Shown here: positions 24,111-37,260 of the stretch, piece by piece | Layout: every line of letters starts with the position of its first letter | How positions within the stretch are numbered: position 1 is the stretch's first letter | Assembly (NCBI RefSeq): GCF_051020985.1 | Contig: NC_135007.1 | Location: forward strand, 3,531,001-3,595,000 | DNA length: 64,000 bases | DNA from: Nomia melanderi | Lineage: Eukaryota; Arthropoda; Insecta; Hymenoptera; Halictidae | Direction of reading: 5' to 3' | The notes under the pieces: model-generated | The model's input: the letters and a program-made list of their open reading frames with translations, nothing else | The model's database searches: none | What the model was told of the DNA's origin: nothing | Translations under genes and position numbers: made by a program

Positions 24111-25110
24111 ACGACACTCGTTTAATAAGGAAGGAATAAAGGAATCTTGGAAGTGTTCGTTAGGAAGTAAGTGTAGAAATAAATTATCTTTATTTCATAT
24201 ATAAATACGAAATAAACATAACTTAGACGACATTTGAAAAGATGAAATAATTCGAAGATTTTACGTACAAACTAATAGGTTCAATGGGTCGATTTTGCTT
24301 TTAAGTTATAGATATTAGAGTATAAATTTTGTAGAAGATTTTGACGAAATTTTATTTGAAAATTTCAATGAACTGTGGAGTGACAACCTACACGGTACCT
24401 TAAATAAACTATTGTTTTAGTGAAAATTATTTTACTTCACAGTTAAATGGAGTAGGAACTGTTAATACTCATCCAACATAATATTAAACAATTCATTTTA
24501 TACGGAAAATATTTATGTATCGGTTGAGTTATATTTATATATAAGCTGCAACATTGGAAATATGCAATTTAAGAATATGTAAGATAGAATATCAGATTTC
24601 ATCTGATGACTAAACTGAGAATATTTATACAAATGCATAATTTTATAAAAGATAATGAAAATAATAAAATTTGAACAAAAATGTGTGTTGCCTCTACAGA
24701 ATTTCAGAAATATAATTTTCATTTAAAATATTTTGGTATGCATGTTCATTGCATATTTCATACATCGAAATAATATATTAACGATATCGACGCAACGTTA
24801 TTACTAATACATTATTCAGAATGTGATACATATTAAAGAATTTATGTATACGTTGACAGACTGAAAAAGTAAAGCATTTCTTTCCGGCGTGCAAACTACT
24901 ATGCACAAACAAAAAGTATAAAATTTCTAATCAATAACAAAAATTAATATTTTAATTTAGTAGTCATTAAATAAACATTAATAAATCAAAATAATTAAAT
25001 ATTAATAAATAATTTAATTAATTTCTGCGTACTCTTCAAATACATATATACATAGGTATATGATACACATATAATATGTATTTTACCCACTTCAATATTT
25101 CATACTCGCA
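24111..25110. other. AT-rich non-coding stretch
   Basis: AT-rich. Around 24960-25080 there is low-complexity AATTAATAAA and ATATACATA sequence. No frame or element is supported. Confidence 0.5.
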
Positions 25111-28100
25111 AAAGCATCGGGCGTCAATCGAAAACTAACGATAAAATCGATTCGTAACCGCGATAACGTTATCAAACGAATCTTTTACACGTAGTTCCCG
25201 TGACGCCTAGCAACAAGACCCCGACACGAGCGAACGGCCTGAACTTCATAAAATCACGGCGGTGAATTAGACGCGATGGAGACCGACGATGTCGCAATTA
25301 CTATCCAGAAAAACCCAGGGTTGCCGGGATCACCGCATGGAAACAGGGAGCCGGCGAGCGTCGCCGGGTGGAAATTCACGATTAAAATCCCAGCGGTAGC
25401 ATTAACCGGCGGAAACAGGAGAGGAGGAACGCGACACGGCACGGCGGTTCGAGGGTGTTGGTGGACTCATGTGTTCGAACGTCGGACGCGTTTAAACCTC
25501 GATCTGCATTTAAATTGGCCCCTATGCCGATTCGCGCACTTCTGTACGTTGCCATGTTTTCCTACGCCGCGAGTTCGACCGTTTTGTTGTCGTTTCAACC
25601 CCTTTTCCGGGAACTCTCAGCGGCCGTCCCTCCTCCACCTCCACATCCGCCCCATAAGCCCTCCATTACCTTCGATATCCTGCCCATTTCCTTGGGTTTA
25701 ATTAATCATTCATTTATTCGCGGTTCACTTTTAACCATGCGCTGCGCTGCGAAATTTAAAGCCGACCGCACGTTTAGCTAATTATGTTGTAATGAGAACG
25801 GGCCAGTTAAACGTTGCATAAACACGGAAGAAGGAAGCGACCCGAGAAACAGTAATTCGCGGAAGGAAATCGAGTGTGGGAGTTTTTCGTTAAATCAACG
25901 GTGTTAATAATACAAGTAACATCGGAGGTCGGATAATGAACCAACGAAACCGCATAATTAATCGGGGCTCCCCCGAAAACGGCCGCAACATACTGGCGCA
26001 AACGAAGGGAAGCCGTCCCGCGCTCGCTTCGGCGGAACTAAAAAATCCCGCGCCCGTTCAAATTACAATCAATACTGACCAATTAAGAACCGACCGTTCC
26101 TGAACTCGCCTCGTCTCGATGGGGTCTCTCTCTCCCGTTTCAGAATGAAAGGAGTTCCGGCGATTGTTACTTTCGAGTGCGTCTTCGAGCGTCGGAAGCG
26201 GTGACTCGACCGGACAAAGGAACAAGATTAATAAATATAAATCGCTCCTCCTCGAAACGAGTCTCGGCGGCATCTATTCCTGGCCTACATCCATTCACCC
26301 AGGCACTCTTCAGGGTAAATGAAATTCATCGTGCGGAAGCGCGGGTTCCGCGCAAAGTACAGGGACGCTGAAAAGTTCAACTTCAACGACTGAACCGTTG
26401 ATCGTTGAGACTAAATGAGACAGTCTCTTTTCAAGCCGAATAACTAAAGAATAAATTGCTCGGGCGTTTCCTTCACCCTCTCCCTCTCTTTTTATATCTA
26501 TCTCTCTCCTCTCCCTACCCCGACGCCGAGCGCACTCGTTAACCTAGTTGCCGCATAAATTGCGCGAAACGAAATATGAATTCCCGCGAAGAGATTACAA
26601 TTGTTTGAAATATTGACCGGCGCCGGCCGTCCGGTACGTCAGCCAGGACCCATGGTCGCAAAGGGGGTTTGATTATCGCGTCGTTCCGAGAAGCGTTATT
26701 ACGGGCCCTCGTCTGGCAAGAAGCGTTTGGCGGCCGCAGCACAGCGCATCGGGTGATGAGCAGGCTGGAAAGGATGAAGTGGAAGCCGAACAAGGTGACG
26801 AGAACTTAAGTCGAACGATGTCGGGCACCCGGACGGCCGGGGAAGGGGTTGATGATTACAGAGATCAAAGCAAGCAATCACTAGACAACGGGATGAGACT
26901 GCTGAAACGAGGGTAGAACTCCGGTGCCGTGGCTCGAATTTGCGACAGTGTCTTGTGTGGACTACGACCCCATACACCTGCGACACTCTCTATTTTTTTT
27001 TCTCTCTCCCTCAGTCGGCGCCCTCGACTACCGGTCACTAAACATTAACCCGAACCGACGACCGCTGATGACTCGTCATCAGAAACTGCCCTTGGTCGTT
27101 GTTACCGGCTCGTCGCCGGTGTCATCCCCGGTTCGCGCGCTCACAGGGAAAGGCCTCTCCCTTCGACGCAATTCAAGTACACCCTTGAGACGCTACGTAA
27201 CTCGCACCGAGAGTCGCCCGCACCTTTTCTCTCGCCTCTCTCCCTTTTTCGTCTAGGGCATTCTCATCTTCTTCCGACTGTGCTCTACATTCAAGCCCGG
27301 CGACTCCATGCTCGACTTAACGTTTTAGGCGAACGCCGCGCCGCGCGATACGGGGTCTCGAGACTGGGAAACCGCCGTCGGACGTGCGCCTCTCGCTGCG
27401 ACGAGTACGTGTAAATCTCCTTTGAAAAAAAATAGAAAAGAAAACAAGGAAAAGCAACTGCCTAGCTTTCTCTTTTCCATGGGGAACGTGCGGTGTGGTG
27501 GTTCTTCACAGAACGATTTCGAAGTTCCCGCACAGAAAAGAACTCGGCTCGCTCGGCGGTCGGGTTTCAAGCCGCGGCGAGTTACACGCTTTTCCGCTCG
27601 TCCCGAGTGTTTCGAAATGAAATCTCGTTCGGCGCCCCGGGCTTTCCTAGACGCGCGCGGCGGCGTTCATTAGCAAAAAGACCGAGTAACGAGGTGAAGT
27701 CGCAAAACGACGCGGACGCGGCCGCGTGGACGGAGAAACGAACGAGCGTCGGTGATGCGTCGTGTTTAGCTTTCGCGACGTTTTAATTGGCTGAAGGTAC
27801 GGAAGCAAAGATGTTCCGGGTCGGAGCTAGCGGAAAACGGGGCGAGCCGCATGCGCGAGCGCTCATTTCCCCCGACTTCAAATATTCTCTGCGGCGCGGC
27901 GACGTTTGATCAAAGCCGAAGAAATAAGCGTCTTCTCGGATTTTCTTTCGGCCGGCGGAAGACTTGGCATCGAGGAGGGGCTGAGAGAGGCTGGGAGGAA
28001 GGGAGGAACACTTGCAAAGAAACGAACGCGTAACGAAGAAGTAAAGGCGCGGGAAACTCGGGTAGAGTGGAAGGGTAGCTCCAGTGAATAACAAGAAAAT

Positions 28101-28760
28101 GAGAGGAACAGAAAATATGAGGCTGTCGCTGGTGGGCGGAAAACTTCGGGCGTAACGAATACAAACAGCGGAAGATAAATTCCAAGAATGCTGCTCCCGG
28201 AGAACACCCTTACCCTCGGCCAGGTAGCCGCCTCGAAATCCAACCTTTTAATATTAAATTCCAAGGTTGTATCACGCTCATCGTTGATTTCCCTAGATGT
28301 CGTGCGTCCATAGAGGGAAGCCATTTCGCGGCAGTCATTGAAGAGGAAACAAATAATAACGGGGCATGAGAATGATTAGTGGAGGGGATAGCACGCATGG
28401 GGATTTAAAAACCGCTGGAAGCGAGTCGCGGTACGATCCTCCACTTTATCGGCTGAATAAATCCGAGAATGTACTCGCGTTTCCTCGATTGGAATAAGAC
28501 CTTCATCAACTTGCAAATCACTATGCCCTTTCTCCATTACCCTTCGCTCCCGGCACGGCGAATCAAAGTTATCGCGCCGCGCCTCGTACGTATTTATAGC
28601 CGAATATTTCTTTAAAGGGCGGGAGGAAAGCGAGATTCCGCGAAGAATTACGCGCGACAAAAGGCAACGCGCCGAATCAGCGTGGTCGGTCGACCACGTT
28701 CTCGAGACCGTACGTCGAAAGTAAATCCTTGGTGTTGTCGAGCGATAAAAAGTCCACGGA
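25111..28760. other. Long CpG-rich non-coding block
   Basis: GC- and CpG-rich throughout. It has a CT tract at 26465-26520 and another near 26985-27010. Frames reach 148 codons (27878-28324, minus) but overlap on both strands and lack any domain. It may contain regulatory DNA or non-coding exons. Confidence 0.5.
26465..26520 (-). repeat. Polypyrimidine (CT-rich) tract
   Basis: A run of CTCTCCCTCTC-type sequence with a short TTTATAT interruption. A decayed GA/CT microsatellite on the opposite strand. Confidence 0.7.
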
Positions 28761-29652
28761 AAAATTACAGTGGCTTACGGAGACCGTGTATGGTGTTCTG
28801 TCTTTAGAGTGCGTTTACAACTGTAATATTTAATTGGCGAGAACATGAGAGCGAAGCGAAAAAATAAAGTTGGAAGATCATATGATGGCTAGTCTGAAGA
28901 ATGCAGAACTGATTGACTAGTTTTTATTTGTTCTCATCTTATTTTCGATGCTAATTTGCTATTTGTCAATACACGTAATTGGTTATGCGTAATTAATCAA
29001 AACTATGAACAAAACACTCGGCGAAAAACTCTCTTCACCGTGTGCCATCACTCTAATCATTAAGTCATCTTCCAACGGTATATGTTTTTGTTTTATAACG
29101 GAAACGTTTACGTTGAAGCGACTCATAGAACTACGTGTAGTAATTGATGAACGAGACAAATGACACAACGTATTTTCAATTCTTCTTCGGAATCACTTAT
29201 TATATTACTCATTCGCCTTCGTAGAAGTGTAAATGATTTTAAACATGCGACTATCGCAGCTTCACTATAAACACACCGAAGATGAATATTTTATCGCCAT
29301 TGTAATCGACATACAGCTCTCTTAGCTTCTATCGTAGCTTCACAGTAAATACACCCCAAAGCTGCAGATACACGGGCAAACTTGCGTTTCTTTTTTCTGA
29401 TAGCGACTATGATGCCGTATGACATACGGTGCATGTAAAGACCCTTATATAGGATGAGATATTCCTAGAGGCATGTCTCGAGACAAGTGATGGGTTTGAG
29501 ACTTTTTCTCTATTGGTAGGATATGTTTGTGTATTCGTATCATACAACACTTGTAAAATTCCCTATCAGGAAAAATATCGGAAATTACTTATTAATTTAT
29601 CTACACCTTAGGCAACAATTACATTGGATGCGTATTCGGACAGACTCGTGTT
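28761..29652. other. AT-rich stretch with a local duplication
   Basis: Contains the 33-bp duplicated motif at 29251-29363, the 12-bp palindrome TGTCTCGAGACA near 29475, and the small hairpin CCGTATGACATACGG near 29413. No gene is seen. Confidence 0.5.
29251..29363 (+). repeat. Degenerate direct repeat, two copies 78 bp apart
   Basis: CTATCGCAGCTTCACTATAA at 29251 and CTATCGTAGCTTCACAGTAA at 29329, continuing as ACACACCGAAG and TACACCCCAAAG. About 27 of 33 positions match. An old tandem duplication. Confidence 0.6.
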
Positions 29653-29961
29653 TTAACGAATAAACAACCGATAATCAGTATGTATACACTTTTCATATTT
29701 TATATAGGTATGTATTTGTTTCAACGTTTTAAACACGTTGCAAATATCAGCAACGTATTATTGTGATTCCTTACGGAAGAAAGTAATTTCAAAATGTCCG
29801 ATTTGTATACAGAGCTTATAATACCATCACTAACATGTAGATAATAATATTTATCGATTAAATTAACATTGTATCAATTGACACTAGTCTCAAAAAATTT
29901 TAGGCGATAAGCGTTGGCATGGAAAATCCGATTTTTCTTATCCCGGTAGATAAAGTGTTAA
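29653..29961. mobile_element. Weak candidate TTAA-flanked element (309 bp)
   Basis: The right end read on the minus strand is TTAACACTTTATCTACCGGG, a good match to the TTAACACT type of end elsewhere in the window. The left end is TTAACGAATAAACAACCGAT. Only about 12 of 20 bases agree, so the pairing is uncertain. The interior is AT-rich. Confidence 0.3.
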
Positions 29962-30420
29962 TGTATCGTTAGGACGTTCGTCCGAGTACGCATCCAGTGT
30001 AACCGCAACCTTATTCGTGGGCTTACACACGTGCGAGAGATGATATATACCTGTTGGTACACGCGAGACTGTAGCCACGGACGAGCCAACGTTCCTACGC
30101 ATAGGTTCATGAACGCACGAAACACGACGTGGCGGCATTAACTCATGCCTCGTTAAATCGTGACGGTAACGCTCCGCGGAAACGACGAAAGCGAGCGGTG
30201 AATGCTAAGGAAACATGTGCGCCACGCGAAAGGACTCCGGGGTGGGGGAACCGATCCGGCCGGTATGTATTTAAGGGTGGATAAAGTCGCAACGATCGAT
30301 TCGTCTCCGCGAACAACGTGAATCTGCACGTCGCCGCATTGATAAACGCATGTATAACGACCACACCTGCGTCGATTCGATCCGGGGGCGGCCGGAAGGA
30401 AGTTTAAAAGGTACACGACG
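29962..30420. other. CpG-rich non-coding island
   Basis: About 450 bp of GC-rich DNA with overlapping minus-strand frames (30143-30364, 30153-30416) that have no recognisable domain. Confidence 0.5.
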
Positions 30421-30944
30421 CTGTAATTTTACAGTATGGAACTGTAATTTGCGAGAGCGATTAATTTTTCAGAAATTTTGTCGATACGTCATATGAAACA
30501 ATGAACATGAGAAAATGATGTTTAAGTATAGGAAAATTTGTGTTTTATTTAAAACAGTGAAGCAAGTAGGAAAAGGTGGATAGCCAAACGTTCATCACGT
30601 GTAGTAATACTTTCTTAATATTAATATAGGTGATATCTACATAACACGGTAATTGTATTTGTGAAAGTTATTGTAATACGTGAGTTCTTGTGGTATGAAA
30701 TAAATTAAATATAATATAATGCAGAGTTGGAATTCAGAATAAGAAAACTATATCCTTTTGCTGTTTTTCATATTGTGATAGCAAAATAGTGTAATTATTG
30801 TTTAATATTATTGTAATTTTAATACATTTTTAGAGATTCTATAGTACTTTTAAGAAATCTTTATGTATTATAACTGAAAAGACCGTGTAATGCCGGGGAT
30901 TTTCCCAATTCTCTAACCGTATTATAGGAATATGTACTGTTATA
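30421..30944. other. AT-rich non-coding stretch
   Basis: AT-rich flank of the Tc1 remnant. ATACAGGGATTACC at 30941-30954 overlaps the transposase end and may be part of its terminal region, but no partner is found. Confidence 0.45.
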
Positions 30945-31330
30945 CAGGGATTACCTGAATTTCGTATACCCTCGTCTATTATTCATCATAGCTTGTAACA
31001 GCTTTGGTACATTATCAAAGTTTTTAATATATTTACTGGCAAAATATATGGCGTGAATTAATTCCCAAATGAGTTTAGTAATGCAGAAATTTAAACACTC
31101 GTTGATAACAGACCAGAGATTCTCAATAAGGTTAAATACAGGGATTGTGATTGCCACTCGAATTTTTAATTTTTCTTCTGACAGAAAATGAAGAAGTAAT
31201 TTTTTAAATGTGTTTGGAATTTTTATTCTTTCGAAAAGTAAACTTCTCCTATTGATTATAATAAATTCGTAATAAGAATGACATTTACATCAGTCGTTCT
31301 TCTACTAATTTCATGTAAATTTCCAAAATT
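30945..31330 (-). mobile_element. Decayed Tc1-family transposase (C-terminal part)
   Basis: On the minus strand the 68-codon frame ending at 30951 contains IENLW at residues 11-15 and ends in GYTKFR, with KLLQAMMNNRR before it. This is the C-terminal pattern of Tc1 transposases (SPDLNPIENLW, then a basic GxTKY-like end). Reading upstream through stops, RKNKNSKH (31210-31233) aligns with the QQDNDPKH motif, and GNLHEISRRTTD near 31325-31290 fits the stretch before it. The catalytic glutamate of IENLW is kept; the aspartate of QQDN is replaced by asparagine. A one-base deletion separates WQSQS from PVFNLIENLW, and there are at least two in-frame stops. It is inactive. The N-terminal DNA-binding half is not recognisable. 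Confidence 0.8.
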
Positions 31331-31720
31331 TCTTTTATAGAATAATTTTTCCGTAGGGAAACAATACTTAAAAGTTAATTGAATATTTTACTTACTTATG
31401 TGATCAGATAATTTACACCTTCCCGAAAAATGAGTTCAATATTATACATGTTAATTATTCCAAAATATTATCAATATAATTGGCAAATAAATCAAATGAA
31501 TAAATACAAATAATATTGAAAGTCTTCCATCTTGTAATTGTTACACACGCCTCATACCAAACAAAATGAATTATTAACACACCGCGTGAACGCAGTCGTA
31601 CAAATAAAATATTTAATATTCATTTGGTTCGTAATAAAGTGAGGTCTCAAGATAAATGAGTGTTACCAACATGAAAAAGATATGTCCACTATAAAATCTA
31701 CTATATAATACTGATGTACA
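31331..31720. other. AT-rich non-coding stretch
   Basis: May include the unrecognisably decayed 5' half of the Tc1 element, but no motif supports this. Confidence 0.4.
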
Positions 31721-32940
31721 TAAATGCCAATTTTATGCTTCCCTTCGTCCGCAGCGTCTTTAAAACAGACGAAAATGTTACTTGCAATCGTTCATCAGAA
31801 CGATCTCCCGCTGTTCACCCCCAAAAATTTAGACGTCGACCGCATATCATTACGATTAAATCCAGTCGGCCTACTAGCCGGTTCGGCTACAAAGTAGTCT
31901 TTATTGCCGCTATAAAAAGTCGCGATCTTCCCTCCGTCTCCGTCGGCCTTACAGCTCAATAAATTCCTCGGTATCGGCAGTCGTGAACGAAACGTCGCGC
32001 CTTTCGTTATCTCCGCGCGACGTCCAGCCGCGTGAAATTTATAGTCCTCCGTGGTCAGGGCAGCTATCTCTTAGAGAGTACTCGCGGGAAATTCGAAATC
32101 AAGCAGTGCCACAGTAAATCATCGGGGGATGGATTCCGCGGCGGTAATAAAATAAGGAACTCCAGAACGGTGCCCGTTTAAAAGAAAAAAACTGGAGGGT
32201 TTCAGCGACGAGAGGGGTGAAAAAAACGCGAGACTAGAGGGAGAGCGGCGGCGGCGGGCCATTTCCGATCCCAGCGACCGCGATCACTGACAAAGCGACG
32301 TTCCCGGGGGAGTTCCTTGGTTCCAGCGAGACGAACGAATATGAAATATTGATGACTCGCGTTACGAGCGGATAGCCCCGCCGTCACCCCGTTCATTTGT
32401 TGCCGATGACGACTTCGACGTATCGTCGCATAAATATGCACCGTTACCGTCACGATCGTATTCCCGCCGTGCAACGCGACGTTCGCTCGGCTCGCGCGCG
32501 CGATAACGTCCCGCCACCGCTGCATCCGACACGCTCCGATGTGTCCGACCGAGCGACGAACGTGATCGAATTTCAAATTCATCGAAATGTTTTGGATACG
32601 CGGTCGGAATGATTCGCGACGGAAGGGCGGTCGTGGCGGAGAGGAAAAAAGGATCGGATCGACAACCGGCTGATTCCCCAGCACCGATTGGCGGTGGACG
32701 CGATTCTCGATCAAACTAACGATGCGCTATTATTTCGGCGGCGAGGCTCGTTTCAATTGCGGTCTCGAAGCAAAGTCGAGTATCGGAATCTCTGATATCG
32801 AGATAGATCGTGTTACGCGTACCGCGAGGGTGGAAAGGGGTTTGGGAGCCGATCGACTGAGGTTGGATGGCGCGTCGTTCTCTTAAAACCCGTTGCATTC
32901 GATTAAAGGACGCCCCGGGGGATTTTTACGTCTGTTTTAA
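31721..32940. other. CpG-rich non-coding block
   Basis: GC- and CpG-rich. The longest frame is 32202-32714 on the minus strand (170 codons), an Arg- and Ser-rich translation with no domain. The plus strand is open over part of the same bases. No gene is supported. Confidence 0.5.
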
Positions 32941-34680
32941 CGATCCATTTGCTTTGCAGTTGTACTTCTGTGTCTGCGTTATGAGACTTAAACGCATTAC
33001 TCGATCGTATTTTGTTTATTGAGCGGATGAGCTTTTGATGTACTTGCACAGACTTTTTGAGGTTTGTATGTGAGAGGAAAACAACATAATACTTAACAAC
33101 GTTTGGTTCTTTGATGGTTACATTAATCTGAATTTCAAAGAAATAATTGAAAGGTATGTCAAGTTATTATTCTGTTTTTATTTGCTATTTCTGTTTAGTC
33201 GCGTATAGGGTAAGTTATCTGAAACTGGACTTTAAAATATTCTTTAGTGACACGCGAGAATGTTTAAGAAAAAGGGTGTTTGTTCTCTTAATGGTATGAT
33301 TTAGTTTCATTATGATAGTCTTTTGCGTGGTTATTACATGTATTTGGATATACTGGTTCATTATTATTAAAATAAGAATGTTAAAATGAGATGAAGTAGT
33401 ATCTGAGAAAATAAATTATATACGTATATTATCAGCATAAATGTCATAGAACATGTAATGAAATTATAAAAATGTCAATACATGTAAAAGTACAATGTAA
33501 CACATGTAATTACATTAAATAATAGGGAGACTGTTATTATATATGAAATAAAATCAGAATTAAATGCGAAATGAAATGCATGAGGTAAGAGTTTTATTAG
33601 CTCATCAAAATTTTTTATTGAGGTAAAGGAATATTTGAATAAAAAAAATTATTGTCTGAAACATCAGAAGGTAATTGAAGAGAAACGATTACCACAGATG
33701 AACGGCCTGAAATAAATTACGCATCATTCAGACACAAACATAACTTTCACGAACATTATTTTATTGTATCAATTAAGAAATTATTGAAACTGGTACGTTT
33801 GTTATTGAATGCAAAACTACATTTCGTTAATTACGATCGTAATTTGCTCAAAAACATAATTAATAATAAAAGTAAATAGTACTTATAATAGATTTTATTT
33901 ATGTATTGATAATAAATATTTATATTAATTTTATGTCACATTTAAATACATACAATGAATAGTAATTACTGCCGCTGGATGATAATTACGTATTATTATT
34001 AATTAATTAATTCGAAAAGTAAACAGAAGGGAAAATTTAATTCCACAGTTTTAATTAATTTCTGCATAAACTTTATCGTACGTTTATACGACACGTACCC
34101 TATAGAATCATTCTAGCACCTATTTACTTTAATTTCTTTAAAAAAGCATAATTTATTTACTATTACAGAAATGATTTGTAACATTTGAATAGCTTGTAGT
34201 GTAGGTACTTCGACAGGTGTACTACTGTTCTCGGAAGAGTGAACTTCATATTATTTTAAGAACTACTTCCTACGGTAAGGTCACTAACCCCATACATTTT
34301 AAAAACATTTTATTTCAATTCACTTTGTACACTACTTGAGTACCTATGCTATACCTGTGCTGAATTAACTAAAACAAAAGAACAACGTAAATAAAAAAAT
34401 AAAATAAAAATGTTGTTGGCATAATTACTTGAATTTAGCAGTCCAGACTGATAACTAATATAATTATAAATCCAATCTAATTACGAATAACGAGAAGGCA
34501 CACAAATATTCATTCAGGTACAACAGATTCTAAAAATTTAAATCACTATATGGTGTATCTTATTAAATACATTTTCAAATTTCTCAACCAAAAGTACCAT
34601 GGAAAAAATAATCATCCTTATTAACAAGCAAATAAAAAATGTTTAACTCCAACAATATCATTTGTGATTCTAACTCCAAA
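32941..34680. other. AT-rich non-coding stretch
   Basis: 1.7 kb of AT-rich DNA without any frame over 60 codons and without a clear repeat pair. I see nothing in it. Confidence 0.5.
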
Positions 34681-37260
34681 GTCTCCGCCACGCATCCGAA
34701 GCACCAAGAAATTTAACCGGAACCGATTTTTTCAGGTCGGTACAGGGGATAAAAATGTGTACGGTGTCGGCGTCTCTACCCCCATTATTTCAACCCAATT
34801 CTCAAAGTATTCCGGCCACTCTGTCGGTCGAGACTGATTTTCTCTCGATCGTAGAGGGACTCGTTAAGGCGTCTATCGAGGAGGAAAAATGAAAAATAAC
34901 GACGCCGCGCCGCACCGGGAACGAGCGTGACTGCGATGACGACGGCGGCGACGACGACCACCACCGCCAGGCCAGGCGAGCGACCGCGTCGACGGGGCGA
35001 GGAGTACGGTACTAATTGAGTGAGACGGAAACGGTTGAAAAACTTCACGGTAGAGGTGTCGCTGGTGAATCGTTAAGCTGTATTTAAGTCGTCGAGTCGT
35101 CTCGAGCGTGCTGCTTCCCCCCGTCCGGCTAATTGTTATTCGCGAAACATCCGCAATGTAGTCTCGCCTGGTTGATCGGCCTGTGAATAATAAAAGTCCG
35201 AGCCGGTTTATTTCTCTATCGCGGCTTCCAAGTGTGTACTCATACACCGGTGTGCACGGTGACACGTACACATAGGAACACAGCGTTCCGCGGTCAGAAA
35301 TAGAGATTCGATAATGGAATTACCGAACCATTGATTTCTGGCGTACAACGTCTGCGCGTCACGCGTTGATTAAACCGCCGACGGTGGAATTAAATGTTTT
35401 TCCAGGAGAGCATAAATTTCTCCGGAGCTCGGGGTTTTGGAATAATAAAACTCAACGGCGATCTATTGTCAGCGCCGACGACGCCGGTCCCCCGGCTGAA
35501 ATTTTCCGGATTAGGCGCAAGAAGGAGCCGCAGAATAGGAAGCCCGTCGCTGAGCCGAAGTTCACCGGTGGTGAAAAGACAAAACGCAGCCGTGGTATAG
35601 CCCCGTCTGGCCCGTTTCCTTGGCTCCTCTGTTAGAACGACGATACGACTTGCCGTGAAGGAATTACCGCGACCCGCGGCTGTGTCCATTACTTTGATGC
35701 ACTTTCATCTCTAATCTCTGCAAGAACCTCTGGGTATATCTTTGCCTTTTCCTCGTGCGCCTCGGGTCGTCCCGCTAACAAAGTACCGCTTCCATGGAAT
35801 ACCGTCTATCGCGTTTCATAAACCTCGGAGTATTACCATTATTTAATCGCTTACTGCGCCAACTATCGGATACCGATTGCTATTCGATCTCGAGGATACC
35901 CCGCAGAGTGCTTCTCGAGGACCGAAGCGAGTTGACTCGTTTAATAACCGCTATCAACCCCATGGATAGTTTGAGAAACGCTGATCCGCTGGGTTCATTC
36001 GAGAAGTGGTCCTTCAGATCTTCGTACCGCCCCCAGTATATCGGCTCCCGATTACATCACGCGCTTGTCCACCCACGTGAATACACGGACAGAAGTAGTG
36101 AGCATAATCAGTGCACACAAAGCCATTAGAGAATTGTGTTGCACGTATCGAAGGCAAGAGGAAGGGACAGAGAGGTAGCAGAGGAAGAGTCGGCCGTAGG
36201 TGAAACCGAAAGGGAGAGTAAGGACTCCGATGTGGCGCCATATGGCTGCTGGGTTCCTTTATCCGCGAGCGTATGGGTTACAACACAAGTACCTGTGTAT
36301 CCGCGCGCGACTCTATGGGCTTTCCATGGGGCACCAACGCCAGTACACACGTGGACACTCGGGAATCCGCTCTCGAACGGCCACAGAGCGACGTGAATGC
36401 ACGGATTACCCATTGTTAAGCGCGCGCCCGCGCCCATCGAACCTATATCCTCGCATACCTGCACACGTGGCTAATTAGATAGGAAGTGATCTGCTCGTTG
36501 TGTCGAGGATCGTTCGATTTAACACTGTCACGCTTGATTATTTTCATCATTGTCCTAGCCGCGAGCGGGACTCATCCGGGAATGACGAGAGATTGCCAGA
36601 ATGGAAAGAATATTTCAATCCCGTTACTCGTAACCCGTTCAACCCCCAATCTGTTATATTCTCCAGAGTGTCTTTAAAGGAACAATGGGCGAAGGATATT
36701 CGTGACCCGTGGCGGTGTTCAATTCCCAATCTTAATTCGGGATTGATTGAAAAGAAACCGAGCGACTTACGGTCGACTTCTTACCCGCTAGTCCGAGCTC
36801 GAGGACTATGGGACGGCTTCAAAGGAGATTGCTTTTAATATCCTTTTTCAAGTTTAGTAGAGAGCCACGAGACTGATGGGATAGACGTTTAAAGCTTTTG
36901 CGGCCTCGGGCGAGCCGTCAACAGCTGGCCTCTGCAAACACCTCGACGGGGGAATAGTTTTGGTCCCTTTATACTCGCTCGGAGGGGTGTCGCGCTCCTC
37001 TCCTCTGTACCCGTGACACGTTGCGTTACAAGGCCCATAACATAAGGGCAACGGGTCCCTGTTTCTAAACAGCCATCGATTTACGATTAAGAAAATATAT
37101 GGCCGGATCGATACGCGAACGTTCATGAACTTCTATTCTTGCGTTCGATCATGTTTAATATCGACGCAGTCCATTTTACGACGTGGTTAACGCCTCGACA
37201 ACGATTACGAGAGCGCACGCCGTTGCTCAGATGGCATTCTTGTGATGAGCAAATCAGGAG
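34681..37260. other. CpG-rich non-coding block
   Basis: GC-rich. GAC/GGC/CAC triplet runs lie at about 34932-34967, and the palindrome GCCATATGGC lies near 36238. Frames of up to 132 codons on both strands (34873-35271, 35794-36129, 36126-36464) overlap and show no domain. Confidence 0.5.
34932..34967 (+). repeat. Imperfect triplet repeat (GRC/CAC)
   Basis: GATGACGACGGCGGCGACG followed by ACGACCACCACCGCC. A short interrupted trinucleotide repeat in non-coding GC-rich DNA. Confidence 0.7.

Noticed and set aside
32202..32714. 170-codon minus-strand frame
   Set aside because: Arg-rich and low in structure, with no domain and no splice context. Consistent with composition.
37225..37260. GCTCAGATGG, resembling a tRNA A-box
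   Set aside because: No B-box follows within 60 bp and no stems form.
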